Assembly: GCA_003254905.1 (NCBI GenBank)
Contig: QANU01067059.1
Span: 68,684 to 132,683, forward strand
DNA: 64,000 nt
Origin: Nissolia schottii
Lineage: Eukaryota; Streptophyta; Magnoliopsida; Fabales; Fabaceae
Reading direction: 5' to 3'
The position numbers were made by a program, and so were the translations under genes. This document shows positions 22,023-35,000 of the stretch, piece by piece; position 1 is the stretch's first letter, and every line of letters starts with the position of its first letter. Under the pieces are notes generated by a model, which was not told where the DNA came from, ran no database searches, and worked only from the letters and a program-made list of their open reading frames with translations.

Positions 22023-24262
22023 CATCGATCTTTCTGTTCTCCCTTTTTCCAAGTATATCTGCAGTTAACATCAGAAAAGTTTTTGCCACTGGTTTTGCTA
22101 ATTTTGATTGGATTATTCATTGTCCCGATTATTGGCATCCAAGCCATATTACCTGAAATCATGATGGTTTTCAGAACTGGACCGAACCGGTCAATTGGCC
22201 CGATTTAATCCTGAACTAGCCTCTACACCGATCCGATCCGATCCGATCCTGACATTTGAACCGCACTCCAAAATACCAGCTCAAAACCATGTAAACCGGG
22301 TAAAACTGGTAAACCAATTAAACCAAAACCAATCAGTTATAACCGGTTTCTTTTTTTCAAAAATATGAAAACTTAATTTAAATTTTGGATTAATTAATAC
22401 CTATTTGGTCCTTAGACTTTAACCGTGTGACTTGGACTTTGCCAACTATATTAGATTTGTTAGTCCCTACCACATATCTCAAGAGAAAATAATTAAATTG
22501 TTTAGGAATTACTTAAGGTATATCATAAATGTTAAAGAATTACTTAAGATAACAAATCTAACATTTGCAAAATTCATGACTAATCACTTTTTTAATTTGA
22601 GAGACCAACTAGAGTAAGAACATAAAGAACGTAAAGTATAGATATTAAATATTAATCGTAAAATTTAAAGCACCAATAAAAGAATATAATAACTTGCTGG
22701 GCCACTTGATCTGTTCAAGCCATAGTGCAGGCCATTCTACTCTGTGGTTACTTAGTGGTAGTATTTATAATAGAAGCATTGGCTTCTCCTTTATTTAGTC
22801 ATTCTGGAAATATTTGGTTTGGTTTCTCCCCACCACCTTGTCCCTTCCTTCCATTTGCTCACTACCCATTCTATGTAATCTTTCTCTTCTTCTCTCTGGT
22901 ATCGCAGCAAACCACATTTGATTGTGGTTTGTCAGAAATTACTAGTGTCTTAACCCTTGTAACGTATTAAAAGAATAATAAACTTTATAATTTATAGAAA
23001 TAGTCAATTAATATTCTGAAATAAGTTTTTATATACTACATTTATTGTCAAACTTTTAGGTATGTCTTCATGAATCTCCAATAATATTTTCAAGCTCTTC
23101 TAATGTATTTACTATCTTCTAATGAATTCACAAGACAACACACAATATGTATGTGTAAAGAAAAATATAAAAAGATTCGTAATTCATATTCATAATCATT
23201 GATGTCAAACTATCAATTGTAATGTCTAGTGTTTTTTAGATCCTTTTCAAAATATATGATTTTATAAAGCATTATACATAATGTCTTTCAAAAAGCATAG
23301 GGCACGAGTGTCGGTGTTTGCGGTGTGTCCTACATGCAGACACGGTAGTCCAACAAAGTGTTCGTGCAATTTAGGTCTTAACTCGTGCAATGCACGAGTG
23401 AGCAAGTATTGTGCTTGTGAAATTAAATTTACACCCATTATTTTATTATTCATGTTTGATATTGTAAGAAAGGATACTAGAATCCTTATAGATTTATAGA
23501 TTACTGAGATTTTGGCTAAATATATTATTTTATTTCAAAATTAATTGATAAAATAAAGGTAAAATAATTTAACATCATGAATTTATACATCATACCTGTG
23601 AGACATATGATCCATTTATCATGACCGTTTTAGTGTCACAAATAGCACCAATGAAAGTTTATAGGTTTGTGTCGTTGATGAAAGTCTCCCAGCAATAGTT
23701 GCACTATAATCAATGAGTTGCTTCTAATCCATTATGTTTGTATAATTAATAATTGAAAACTAAAAAAGGTTGCAAAAAAAACACAAAAAAAAGAGTCATA
23801 GAAGATAAAATTCTAAATAAGGTTAATGAAAAAAAAATATTGATGGAAACCTATCAAATGCTTCATTGTTGAAAGAATGAAACTTACAGAAATAAGAGGT
23901 ATTTTGTCATCCATGGCGAAAATGATGGTGTGCTTTGTAATTTATACAAGGAAATCAGAAAATGATAATAAAATTAAAAAATAATTGTTGTAGACTTTAA
24001 TCTTTTTCAAATTTAAATTTTGTATTTTCATTAATGAATATAATAAGTTTAATTAGTTTAATTTTTAAATTAAAAAATATATAAAATTCTAAAAAAAATT
24101 ATAAAGTTCCACATGGCATGCTTTGAGGAGAATGTAGTTGATGGTTTTTTAGTATATTAGTAATTAGTAATGATAAATACATACGTTTTGATTATATATT
24201 CATTAAAGTATTCAAATTTTTTTACATTTAGAAAAAAAAAATCCAGTTTTTTGTTTATATCT
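22023..24262. other. Intergenic, no supported gene
   Basis: About 22155-22350 carries GGACCGAACCGG and AACCGGTTTC phrases with GATCC tandem units (CGATCCGATCCGATCC), resembling a degenerate hAT-type MITE, without defined ends. About 23290-23410 has a GTGTCGGTGTTTGCGGTGTG repeat phrase similar to about 61890-61960. The small open frames here show no domain. Confidence 0.5.
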
Positions 24263-24271
24263 ATTAGTATT

Positions 24272-25831
24272 GGCAATGTCTTTGGTACAAAAATTTATGT
24301 TTTCGGGTATGGTACATGAGGTGACAGTTACCATTGATTTAATAATTAAAAATGTTGGACGGTTCAGATTAAATTAATAGTTATTACTATAATGCATTAG
24401 ATAAAATAAGGTACACTATACACCATTTGATCTCATCCATCCAAAAAAATGTTGCACAATATTATTATGATAAGGATTATTGCACAATAAAATCCCTCAA
24501 CCCTCCACAAAATCACTTTTTTCATCTATTCATATGCCACTACCATCATCATCGGTCACTGACCACCACAATCACCGACACCATTGACACTAGCCACCAT
24601 CATCACCACTACTCTCTACTCCCCTTAACCCATCCACATCCTCCCTCCAACAGGATCATACCTTCTAATCTTTGGCATAACAAATCCATGTACAACCTAT
24701 CATCCAAACTAAAGATTACAACTAAGGAGCACAATCCATCTTCACAACTTGTAATCACGTACAATCCTAGATTCTCCAGCAAAAACCCACATAATCCAGA
24801 ACAAAAGCTTTACCCAATTTCCCAAACATTGTCTTCATTTGCAATTCATTGTGTTCTCAATCAGAAACCATCACAAATATAGAGCACCAACATTAAATTC
24901 ACGAATCATTATTCAAAATTTATCATGACATAAAAAGGGAACCACCGTATTTGAATTAGAAGAACAATAATAAAAATGGTAACTTTAAATATGAGAATGA
25001 TGAATCAAACTTTGAGAATAGCATAGAACAAATGGTTAGGGGTGCTTGCAGGCATCAAATTTGTTGGATATGAAGGAAATATAGATGAATGGGAGAAAGA
25101 AAAGTGAAAAAGTTTGGTGCTTGTGGGTGATGGAGGGGTGACGGTGGTGAAGTAGGAAGAGGAAGGGGAAGAAGCTCTTAAGGTTGATGAAGAAGCTCTC
25201 AGATCTCGGTCATCTGACCACCGCTGATGAGCACAAAGAAAATATCGTCGATTTCTTTAACCAGGTCCCTGATCAGCTGCTTAATTGGAGATAATGGATC
25301 TGGTAGAATGGTGGGGGCGATGGAATGGGGAGGTGACAATGGTTGAGGAGGCGAAGTAGCCAAGGTAAGGCATGGGCAGGTGAGGTTGGCCGGCGAAGGG
25401 CGTAGGCTGGTGAGGTGGGTGAGTGGGGGAGGGTGGTCGTGGGTGAGGGATTGTAAGAGGATGATGAGGATGAGTGGCTTGTAGTGTATCGTAAATTTAT
25501 GGCATGTTGATAGTCATAATAATTTTACCATTAGATTATGTGGTGTATCATGCACTTAACTTTGATGAATGCATTGCATCACCTATTGTACCATACCCAA
25601 AAACTTAACTTGTTGTATCAAAGACACCACCATAACCAACGAGGGTTGGTCTAAGTGGTAAGCGGCTTGGTATCGCTTAAGTAAGGTACCGAGTACGAGA
25701 CCTTGTATACGCAGTTATCCCCGCTAGGAGACTCACCCGCCATAGCCAGGTGTGCGACCCGGGTCGACCCGGATTAGTCAAGGTTAAGCCTTGGATACCG
25801 GGCAGGCAACCTAAAAAAAAAAGACACGACC
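24272..25831. mobile_element. Mutator-like element with 9-bp TSD, interrupted by a SINE
   Basis: The 9-bp direct repeat ATTAGTATT flanks both ends (24263-24271, 25832-25840). The left terminus GGCAATGTCTTTGGTACAA pairs with the reverse complement of the right terminus GGTCGTGTCTTTGATACAA once the SINE at 25634-25820 is removed. The inverted similarity continues through TTTCGGGTATGGTACATGAGGTGA and TTTTGGGTATGGTACAATAGGTGA. The interior holds a C/A-rich open frame at 24427-24882 and a G-rich arm (25130-25460), probably extended degenerate inverted arms. No transposase is recognised. Confidence 0.8.
25634..25820 (+). mobile_element. tRNA-derived SINE, copy 1
   Basis: A box TGGTCTAAGTGGTAAGCGG and B-box-like GAGTACGAGACC, body about 185 bp, ending GCAGGCAACCT plus A tail. 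The TSD AAGACACCACCAT (25621-25633) / AAGACACGACCAT (25821-25833) flanks it. About 85% similar by eye to the inverted copy at 57651-57834. Confidence 0.85.
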
Positions 25832-25840
25832 ATTAGTATT

Positions 25841-26740
25841 TTTTATTTATTTATTATTTGTATGATTTGTCAAGTATAAAGAAAGATTTTTTGTGATTTG
25901 TATGTATTAGGTAGATTTGTAGTGTAATTATAGTATATTTTATGGGTAAATAAATTTGTTATAATTAATAAATTTTGAATTTTGGTATTTTTTCCTTAAA
26001 AATTACATTAAATTATATTTAGTTATAAAAATTATTTAACCCGATGAAATGATGATAAAAATCATTGAATTTAGTTTTTAAAATTGTCAAAAATAAAGAA
26101 ATTTAGTAGGATAAGGTATTTACTCCATAAGACATGTGAGAAACAACCTTATTTTTTTTATATCGAATTGGTCAATTGTTTTTAGTTTAATTGTGATGCA
26201 TGTAAATATTTTTACGCTATCATTCATTCAAATTATTTCACATGGCGTACTTTTTAAGTAGTGGGTAAATTATTTTTGGTTACATGACAAAATTTGATTA
26301 AATGACAGTGTAACACTGTCAATACATAATAATTAAACTCTTATGATACATAAATTTAGTTATATTAATAAGTATGTTTTATTTTCAAATTTGACTTTCT
26401 TCAACAATTTATGTTACTGAGCTATTTACATATTAATGTAGTTAATATATCATCCATCAAATCAAAAAGAAAATGTAACTAATATATAAATACTTAATTA
26501 TTTAAATTATTTATCAATTTTATTAATTAAACTAATTGAAGCATAGCATAATAATTTTTCCAATTCAAATTCAGTTTTCTGTTTGATTTTCAAAGATTGG
26601 TTTTGACTATTTTCTTCTCTTTTTGGTTTTAGTTAGGTTTTGACTGTTTTCTTTCTCTCTATTTTTTGTTTTCTTTTTCTTAATAAAATTTTTGACTGCT
26701 TTTATTTTCTTCAACCGATAATATTCTTCCGCTATTCTTA
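25841..26740. other. AT-rich intergenic, nothing recognised
   Basis: Low-complexity AT-rich DNA upstream of the SAR1 promoter, with no open frame or repeat end that I can support. Confidence 0.6.
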
Positions 26741-26788
26741 CACGCAAGCGCTCCTTGTCACTGTATCACGCCCAGTGACGCGGCCCAC

Positions 26789-26809
26789 CCAATCAAATAC
26801 CTACACGTG
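26789..26809 (+). promoter_or_regulatory. ERSE-like element (CCAAT-N10-CACG) overlapping a G-box
   Basis: CCAAT at 26789-26793, ten bases, then CACG at 26804-26807, which is itself part of CACGTG (26804-26809). CCAAT-N10-CACG is the plant ER-stress response element bound by bZIP/NF-Y complexes. It lies about 155 bases upstream of the SAR1 TATA box. The match is exact; function is inferred. Confidence 0.6.
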
Positions 26810-26943
26810 GCACGCCGCCCGTAACCGGCTGTTCCGGTCACCTCATCCCTCCCCTCAACTTCCCATCACAAGCATTCGCATGCACACGTCACCAACAGCG
26901 TCAACATCACCTGCCACATCGGTAGCCAGTAGTCAGCGCCACC

Positions 26944-26950
26944 TATATAA
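26944..26950 (+). promoter_or_regulatory. TATA box of SAR1
   Basis: TATATAA in CACCTATATAAAATTCC, 158 bases before the SAR1 ATG, giving a 5' UTR of roughly 125 bases. A further bZIP-type core, ACACGTCACC, lies at 26883-26892. Confidence 0.7.
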
Positions 26951-27101
26951 AATTCCACATAAGACAACGACTCAAAAGTAAACTTGTCTTTCGTTTTCTT
27001 CCCTTCTTCTCTCGGTTGATTCTTCCCTTCGCCGGTTTCAGTTTCCGGCGAACCCTACGGCGGAGAAATTTTTGTTCTTTTTTTTTTTTTGAGGGAAAAA
27101 A

Positions 27102-28148
27102 ATGTTTCTTTTTGATTGGTTCTATGGAATCTTGGCGTCCCTGGGTCTGTGGCAAAAGGAAGGGAAAATCTTGTTCCTAGGGCTTGATAATGCTGGCAAG
27201 ACCACCTTGCTTCACATGCTCAAAGATGAGGTTCATTTATCTGCAAATTGTTTGTTTTAATCGAGAAATTAGTTCAGTTGTGGAAATTTTTGTTTGAAAC
27301 TTTTGTTGCAGAGGCTAGTTCAGCATCAACCCACTCAATACCCAACTTCGGAGGAGTTGAGTATTGGGAAGATCAAATTCAAGGCCTTTGATTTGGGTGG
27401 CCACCAGATTGCTCGAAGAGTCTGGAGGGACTATTACGCTCAGGTTTCACTCTTTAGTTTCAATTTCATGCTTGTTATTATTCATTATTATTTTTATTGG
27501 TTTAGTTGTGTATTGGTTGGATTAAAGGTACAACTACAGATGAAACTGGTTAATTAAACCAATTGAACCTTGAATTGAAGATCTCACTGGTTCAATTCCT
27601 AGTTTGGTTTTTCTAAAGCATTATTAATTAATTGTGACACGTGATCTCTGTTTTATCAAAATGATTGTGAATAAAAAAAAAAGTGTAATTTTCCTTTTAT
27701 AGTTTATGTATGTGTACTGTGAGCTAAAAGTTTAAAACTTCTAAGAAAGACATGAAACTCAGTAGAATTTGCACTGGTTTTGATATGTAATGTCTATTAA
27801 TCTCATTTATTATTTTATGTCATGTAGGTGGATGCTGTGGTTTACCTGGTTGATGCATATGATAAGGAAAGGTTTGCAGAATCAAAGAAGGAGCTGGATG
27901 CTCTTCTTGCTGATGAGTCACTGGCAAAAGTACCTTTCCTCATATTGGGAAACAAGATTGACATACCTTATGCTGCATCAGAAGAAGAGCTGCGTTATCA
28001 CTTGGGGCTGACCAACTTCACCACTGGCAAGGGCAAGGTCAACCTTGCCGACTCCAACCTCCGACCTTTGGAGGTGTTCATGTGCAGCATTGTCCGCAAG
28101 ATGGGGTATGGTGACGGCTTTAAGTGGCTCTCTCAGTACATCAAATGA
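27102..28148 (+). CDS. SAR1: SAR1 small GTPase (COPII coat assembly)
   Basis: SAR1 recruits Sec23/24 to ER exit sites and drives ER-to-Golgi vesicle budding. Exons 27102-27230, 27312-27443 and 27828-28148 encode 193 residues, the exact family length. The N-terminal amphipathic segment [20 protein letters not shown] is present. The P-loop is GLDNAGKTT (28-36), switch II is DLGGHQ (about 70-75), the specificity motif is NKID (about 129-132), and the C-terminus [14 protein letters not shown] is typical. All GTPase motifs are intact. One unusual residue is the Gly in WQKEGKILF, where Ala is common. The gene converges on CAMTA5; 3' UTRs occupy 28149 to about 28800 from both sides. A decayed fragment of a SAR1 lies 5 kb upstream. 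Confidence 0.97.
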
Positions 28149-29015
28149 AAAGGAAAAGATAACAAGTGTGTGTGATCCTAAGTTTGTTGATTTTACCTTC
28201 CAAGTGATTGGAATTTCAACATTAGCTTTGTAGTTTCCAGGCTTGTTGCCCCTGCAGAATGGATACTTAAATGATAGTTTTACCTCTAAATTCTTCATAT
28301 TTCAAAAGACATGTTTTCCTTGTTTACTGCTTTCAACATCACAGTCTAGTGCCTGGGCATAATAAAACAATTTTTGGAATGCTAGCCATAGCCATAACAT
28401 CTTTTTCACTTCCCATTCCAGGTTTTTCCTTCCTACATCATGTCAAAAAAATTGTGCCCATCTGATGCTTACTGATAAGATCCAATTGCATTCTCGAGCA
28501 TCCCTTGACTTTTAAAAGCAACAAGCAAAATCATCACAACCTTTTTGTTTACTTATCATAAAAAACCGGTCTTTGCTTTTTCATAACCAGAGCATCCCCC
28601 CTTTTTTATTAATCAAACCAAAGCCATAGAATGTAGATCATACATATACAAAGTTCTGCCAATGATTATGTCTATTCAACTCTAAAAAGGCTTGTTATTT
28701 AAGCCACAGCCTAGATCTTCACCATAAAGTGATCAATTACACATGAAAGCTTTTCATAGTTGACCAATTGAATATATTAAAGCAGTTTGAAAGGGGCACG
28801 AGCTCAAATCTACACTAGGTAATTTACAAATTACAAGATCTACAGGCTACCCAAGACCGAACCAACCTAATACTAGTTTGTCACAGGAGTCTAACGAAAT
28901 GGCTACATCCCAAAAATAAAAAAACTTTATGGGAAATTATATCCTCATTGCATCGACTGATCTATGTAGCCAACCTCACTTAACTTAGCAGAACAATGCT
29001 TAGTTGTTGTGGAAC

Positions 29016-32000
29016 CTATATCTTTGTTGTCATGTCAACTTCAGAAGTGAGGAATTCTTCAAATTCCACTTCCAGCTGCACAAAGCAATTTCAAAAGTAA
29101 GCAAACAAGTGAAATCAAATCCATATCAATAAAATTTGCAAATATTAGTCACCTTTGCTTGACCATGGGCCAGCTTCATTCTCCTATAATCTTCTTGTGC
29201 TTTCTTAGAGCGGAACATGGCTTGCACACGCACTACAGACCTCTCAACACGTTCTTCAGCTTGTCTCCTACTAGTCTTAAAGAAGTCCTCCTCTGTATCA
29301 CTTTCCTGCTTCTCATCTTTCATGTCTTCATCAGGATTGACCTGGAGACCTCGGAACCCTTTTCTCTTCAAGCGCCATCGCAGGATCACTTTCTCGAGCA
29401 CTCCAACCGACCAAATAATTTTACGATATTGCCTTCGCACTTGAAAGCCCCTGAAAGCAGCCTGCATTGGAATATATATCAATTAATCTTCTCCTGGATG
29501 TAATTCTAATAACAGAAGATTCAACTCAATTTTGTGAAAAGTCTGTCAGTGTTATCTCTGAACTACATCTTCCTTAGTCGCCAGGGTTTATAATTGAAAA
29601 GAATACAGAGAGAACTAATCTCCTGTCATATATACTCAGAAGACCTGCTATGAGCCAAGAAAAAGCAAAAGTAGACAAGAAACAAATTCTCACACACACG
29701 AATGACAGACAGACAGCTAGATAGATAAATTATCAACTAACACAACAAATCATGAAATTAGCATTTCCAAGTGTCTCTATTGCTCTGTACACTATTCAAC
29801 AACAACCAAGCATTAGAAATTGTGCATGGCTAGAAAGAAACTCTGCCCATTCAAGTACTACAGCAACATTCTCTCCAATGTGTAAGCTCTAATATTCTGA
29901 ATTAACGGTAATCTTTGCCTTAATTGTTTCCATTTTGCTAGCTTCTTTAAAAACTGGTAAAATTAATTTAGTCAACCAGGAAGGAAAACAATTGACTGGT
30001 TAAGATCAGATGTATGGCGAGTAAAATTCATTGTATAAGAATGAGTGCCCTCATGTGGTACAAATCATGTTAAGATTTGTACCAACCGACAAGAATCTGC
30101 AGTCAGTCAGTCCAAACTTGAAAACAGAAAAGTCCTAAACAAACAACATCAATTTTCAATATTGCATTATGTTTACTCAGGACAATCAATAATAACAGAA
30201 GCAAGAAGAGCAGCTCATACTTGAATTTTAATGGCCTGACGTCGCATGTGGAGAAATTCTCTACGAAACTTCCATGTACGGTATGTATGTTGGATTCGAG
30301 CAGCAGCTGCCATCATTTTCCTTGACTCATAGTTGCGGAAGGCATGTTGAATCCTCATTGCTGCTACAATTTGGCGTGCTTCAGCCTCTGGACTCAAAAA
30401 TTCAATTGCTTGGGACCGCAATTTTAGTGAGTGCTCCCTAAATGCAGATTGTATGCGTCCTGCTGCCTCAGCTGCCGTTCGGTAAGCTGCCAACGTGTCC
30501 TTCAGGTACAGTTGGTCCTCAGTAAGGTTCTCGAGATTTCCGGTATCTGTTGTGGTAGTTTCCAGTGTGCCACTGATATTTCCAGCTAAGCTCATGTCAT
30601 TGAATTGCTCAACCAGACACTTTTCCGAAAGATACGCTGCTAAGCCATCATAGCCCTTCATATAAGCAAGATCACCAGCAGTACATCCACCCGGATTTTC
30701 AGGAGTTGGATCTGAGACCAAGTTTGGCCTGGCCCCAAAAGACAACAGTGTTGCAACCATTTTCTCCCTGCAGACACAGATTTTAAATCAAATAAACAAT
30801 GAAATGTCCATTCAGTTTCATTTGTAGATTAAAAGGGAAAAAATGCATATAAGTATTACTACATGGACAGCCTATTGTTTCAAATTCATGATTACATCAA
30901 ATAAGCACTATTTATGCATATTTGTCTATAGGTTAAAGATAAACTGAGGAACTTGAACATTGAAGCCATGTCAGAATGAATTTTAGGTCAACATGGTCGC
31001 AGCAAGGCTAATTTGTTCAATCAAGTGGGGTTTCCTCGTATCAAACCTTCCATAATATGCTGCCCAATGAAGAGCTGTCCATCCAAATTTGTCACGGAAA
31101 TTCAGCGACAAGCCTGACCATGAAAATAAGGAAATAGCCCAAGTGTACCCCAAAATTGCACACAAATGGATTACACCTTGGCCTTGTGTATCATATTCAG
31201 TAGTCTTAATGCCCAAGGTAATTCGTTCCAAAAGCCATTCCTTTAATCTGTTTTTCAAAGCAATTTGAAACAAGTCATCCTTTGCTTGTAAAACTGGAAT
31301 TGTGTTGTCTTCAGTTGCCTTCATCAAGTATTGCCAACTTTTGGATATAAAAGATGTTTTGATGGCAAATTTCTTAGCCTCTTTCAATGAATTAGGTGAT
31401 ATTTTACTAGAGACAATATCAAGGCTCTTATGTGTATCAAAGAGCAAATGAGTAAGCCTCATCTGAAGTCGAAATTCGTCCCAGTTGTATTTTTCTTCCA
31501 TAAAAGCAGCAGGATCATGCATAACAGGAGTACGATACTCAAAATTAACAACTTGACTAATTGGCTTATGGCCATCAAAGCTCATATAGAGATTCACAAA
31601 TCCAGGAGAATGTGGTGGTACCCAGCATCGGTAGACCCCAACCTGAACAATTTCTACGGGAATACTAACATCACCACAGACACAAGATAGACTAGCCTTT
31701 GCAAGGTGTTGATAATCATTGTGAAATAATCCAGTTACAAGGATCTGCAAGAAGTAAAGGGACATAGAAAGTTTAGTTATAATCGCAAAACAACGGTAGC
31801 AAACATACAAATTGATTATAAGGCAAGAATTCACTGTATAATTTATCATGTATACACATGAAGATGCACATGCTTGTCACTCATGATAACAACTGAAAAT
31901 GTTTTAACACTGGGAAAGAATTGACAATGCATAATTCTGATGGAGTTTAGATTTCATAGTTTAACATTGGAATTCCACAGGCATACTATATTGTCCAGAA

Positions 32001-35000
32001 TTTAACTAAAATGCTAAGAAATCAACTAGAAACTAAATATTACAAAAGTGGGAATGGAAGATACAATTATAACAGAAAACAGTGACTAGCAAGTCAACAC
32101 ATTAAAATAGCAGAACTAAACCTTAGTTTTCTCAGTGGAAGATGCCCATGTTGGGGACAAGTCAGTGACAGTAAATACTTGTTCAGGCAGAGAAGATTGC
32201 TGGCTACCCACCACCTGTGATGAATATGATTCATGAACAGATGAAGAAATTGAGGATTCAAGAGCTGATTCATCTACAGAACATGGTGGATCAGATATGA
32301 TGTTGTTTATCCACATTCCAAAGCTGTCCTGACTTTGCAAGCCTTGATTTACCAAAGTGCCCAAGGAATCAACACCACCCAAAGAGATAGGAGAATTCCT
32401 CTGAAGATTAGCACTTTCTGGAATACTGTAAGCAACACTATTGCTCCCAGCAATCGGCTCAGCTAAATTACCTAAAGAAGGAATTTCTGCACAAGGATTG
32501 CTGGCTACCTGGTGACAACATCCCTACAGAGGTTAGAAAGAAAGAAAGAAAGAAAGAAGATGGAGAAAAAGGTGGAAAAACAAGAGGATATAACTTTGAG
32601 CTACACAATTTAATCTATACTAACACCTTGTTTGTTTTATCTATTGATTATTCAATGACACTTATTAATGTCAATTTAAGAGATGTGTATAATATAATCT
32701 ATATTGCACATATATATAAGAGTGAGAGAATATACCATCCACCTGGTTCCTTCAGCCTCAGTAAATGGGTTCGATTAAGTCTTAGCCCAAGAGAACAAGC
32801 AGAAAACAAGTAAAAAGTAAAACAATGAAAAACACACAACCATGCCTTCAAGATCCTTTTGAAGCTTCTTCTTTTAGATGGCTTTGGCTTTCGTTATGTG
32901 ATTATTGATGGCTTGAAAAACTATATAAGAAAGAAAGGGAAAAAATAAAAAACAGCTTTTTAACTTCCTACTATCAGTAAAAGACAATTCAATTGCCAGA
33001 CACAACGTGCAATGCAATGCTGGATGCTGAATGCCCGAGCATCTACTAAATCATTTGTCAAATAAATCTAATAAAGCCTTCCCTTTTTCACATATACTTT
33101 GAAGAGGATCACAGATTCTAACAAGGAGGGAAGATTTTCGTGCAGATTTTGCTGCTATCTGGTGTGTTTGGTTGGATCAGAATGCCTGCATTAAGGTTCT
33201 CTCTTTGCCCTATATTTTCTTTGGAGTAGGCCTGTGCTTTTGGCCCCTCTCTGGCACTATTACAAGGCTGTTCCAATGGAGTTTCCATTTCCAATATGCA
33301 GAGAGACTTTGGCAGCCTAGCTGCATTCTTGAATATTTCATTTTCTTTGTTATTTTTAATTTCAGAGGATATCTCATCCTCTCCCCAGTAGTGTCTTACT
33401 TCCTTTTGTTATTCTAACAAGATTTATATTTTCAAAAGACATGGCCCCACAACAAAACAACAACGAGAAAACATAACATAAAGCAGAATATTGAACGCAA
33501 ATGAAAGAAATACAATATCATCTTACATTGCCAAAGCTTCCATTCAGTAAACTTTGATTTTGTTGATTCAAACATTGAACATTGCCTGCAAATTTAAAGG
33601 TATTGAATAACAAGGTTCTTTCCTAACAGGTGTATAGTTCTGCTAAAGCATAAGCAATTACCTCCATCAAGTATAGTAGAGGTGTTATCATTTGAAACTA
33701 CCAGGTCATCCCATTCAAGCGTATTAAGCTCATGAAGCCTCATTTCATGACTTTTGACCGTTAAATTGTCATTAAGTCCTGTTCATCTCCAAAACATTAA
33801 AATGGATGAGAAGATATACCTAGTCAAGGAAAAAAACAACAGTATCCATGACAGTAACCAAATCAAATATATAGCATCATAACAATAAAAACAAAAGTGA
33901 CAAAAATGGTGGGGGTGGGAAGACTAAAAATGTGCAATGAATAAAGACATGTACATTACACATGCTCTTTTCCCTTAACTAATTATCCTGCTTCTGATTT
34001 TTTTAACAAACCCTTAACATCTGTATTAAAAGGTCCCAATGTTTCAAATAAATGTAATAAGCCCTTATATTGACAAATCAAGAGCATAACTTGTAATAAG
34101 ATAAATTGCAATCATCTGAAAAGTTATTTCTCACCACCAGCATATACGGTGTTCGTCCCAGAATCTAATTCTTCAGATAAAATCCATGGTGTGATTGGAT
34201 CAGACGCAGAACTAGAATGAGAATTTACCGGTGTGACAGGAGAACCTTGCAACTGTATAATAAATCACAACCTAATCAAGGTTAGAAAGCCAAATTATAT
34301 TCATTAAACAAATCAAATGGCAAAATCGCAGCACTAATGAGATCTTGAGGCTAGAATATATAACTGTCTTTCTATCATAGGTTGCTTTATGTGTATACAG
34401 TAACGTAAAAGAACTTTATTTTGTAGTTCTAAAGAAGACTAAATGAGAAATATGAGCAGTTTCCATCAGAATGAAGCAATGAGTGGACTACAAAAACTTA
34501 GCATTCTTGTTGAAAGAAAAAAAACCTTCTCTTTAAATATTGTTGCAAGGAAACTACAGTTATTTGTCTGACTTAGTGCATTAATCCACAATTTTTTATG
34601 GTAATAGGCACTATTTACATTGCATTAATTGCACTAAACATCCCAACACACTCTTTTTACAAAGCCCACCACCCTTAATAAATCTATAAACCAAAACACA
34701 AAGGCATACATCCCAAGATGCAGACACTAGGTTTTGAACCAGGGTCCCTGCATATGTCCCCAAGCCTTTAAGGCTTCTAACCAAGTGCCACTATGTTTCA
34801 AAGCCATTGGCCCAATAATTCATAAATAAAGATTGGGTATGAGAGTTAGACCAACATAGCAGTGGAAAAATTGGTGAGAGGTAGAATTCAACTGGAGGAA
34901 CGACGGATGCATAGCAGAAAGGGACAGGTGGCAGTAGGAGAGTGGGTGGACAAATAGGCAGACTGAATTAGAGTATGTGGGTTGCAGAGGGAGGGGCATG

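Noticed and set aside
22725..22970. 81-codon hydrophobic open frame
   Set aside because: No family resemblance, no promoter elements and no introns supporting it; treated as chance.
24427..24882. 151-codon open frame, His/Thr/Pro-rich, after the left arm of the Mutator-like element
   Set aside because: Low-complexity composition, no domain, lies wholly in the transposon's C/A-rich arm; likely chance.
32508..32523. Alternative acceptor for CAMTA5 exon 9 adding five codons (GCCHQ)
   Set aside because: Also in frame, but the site at 32508 (CACCAG) gives the continuation NVASNP expected from legume CAMTA5 proteins; the longer form could be a splice variant.
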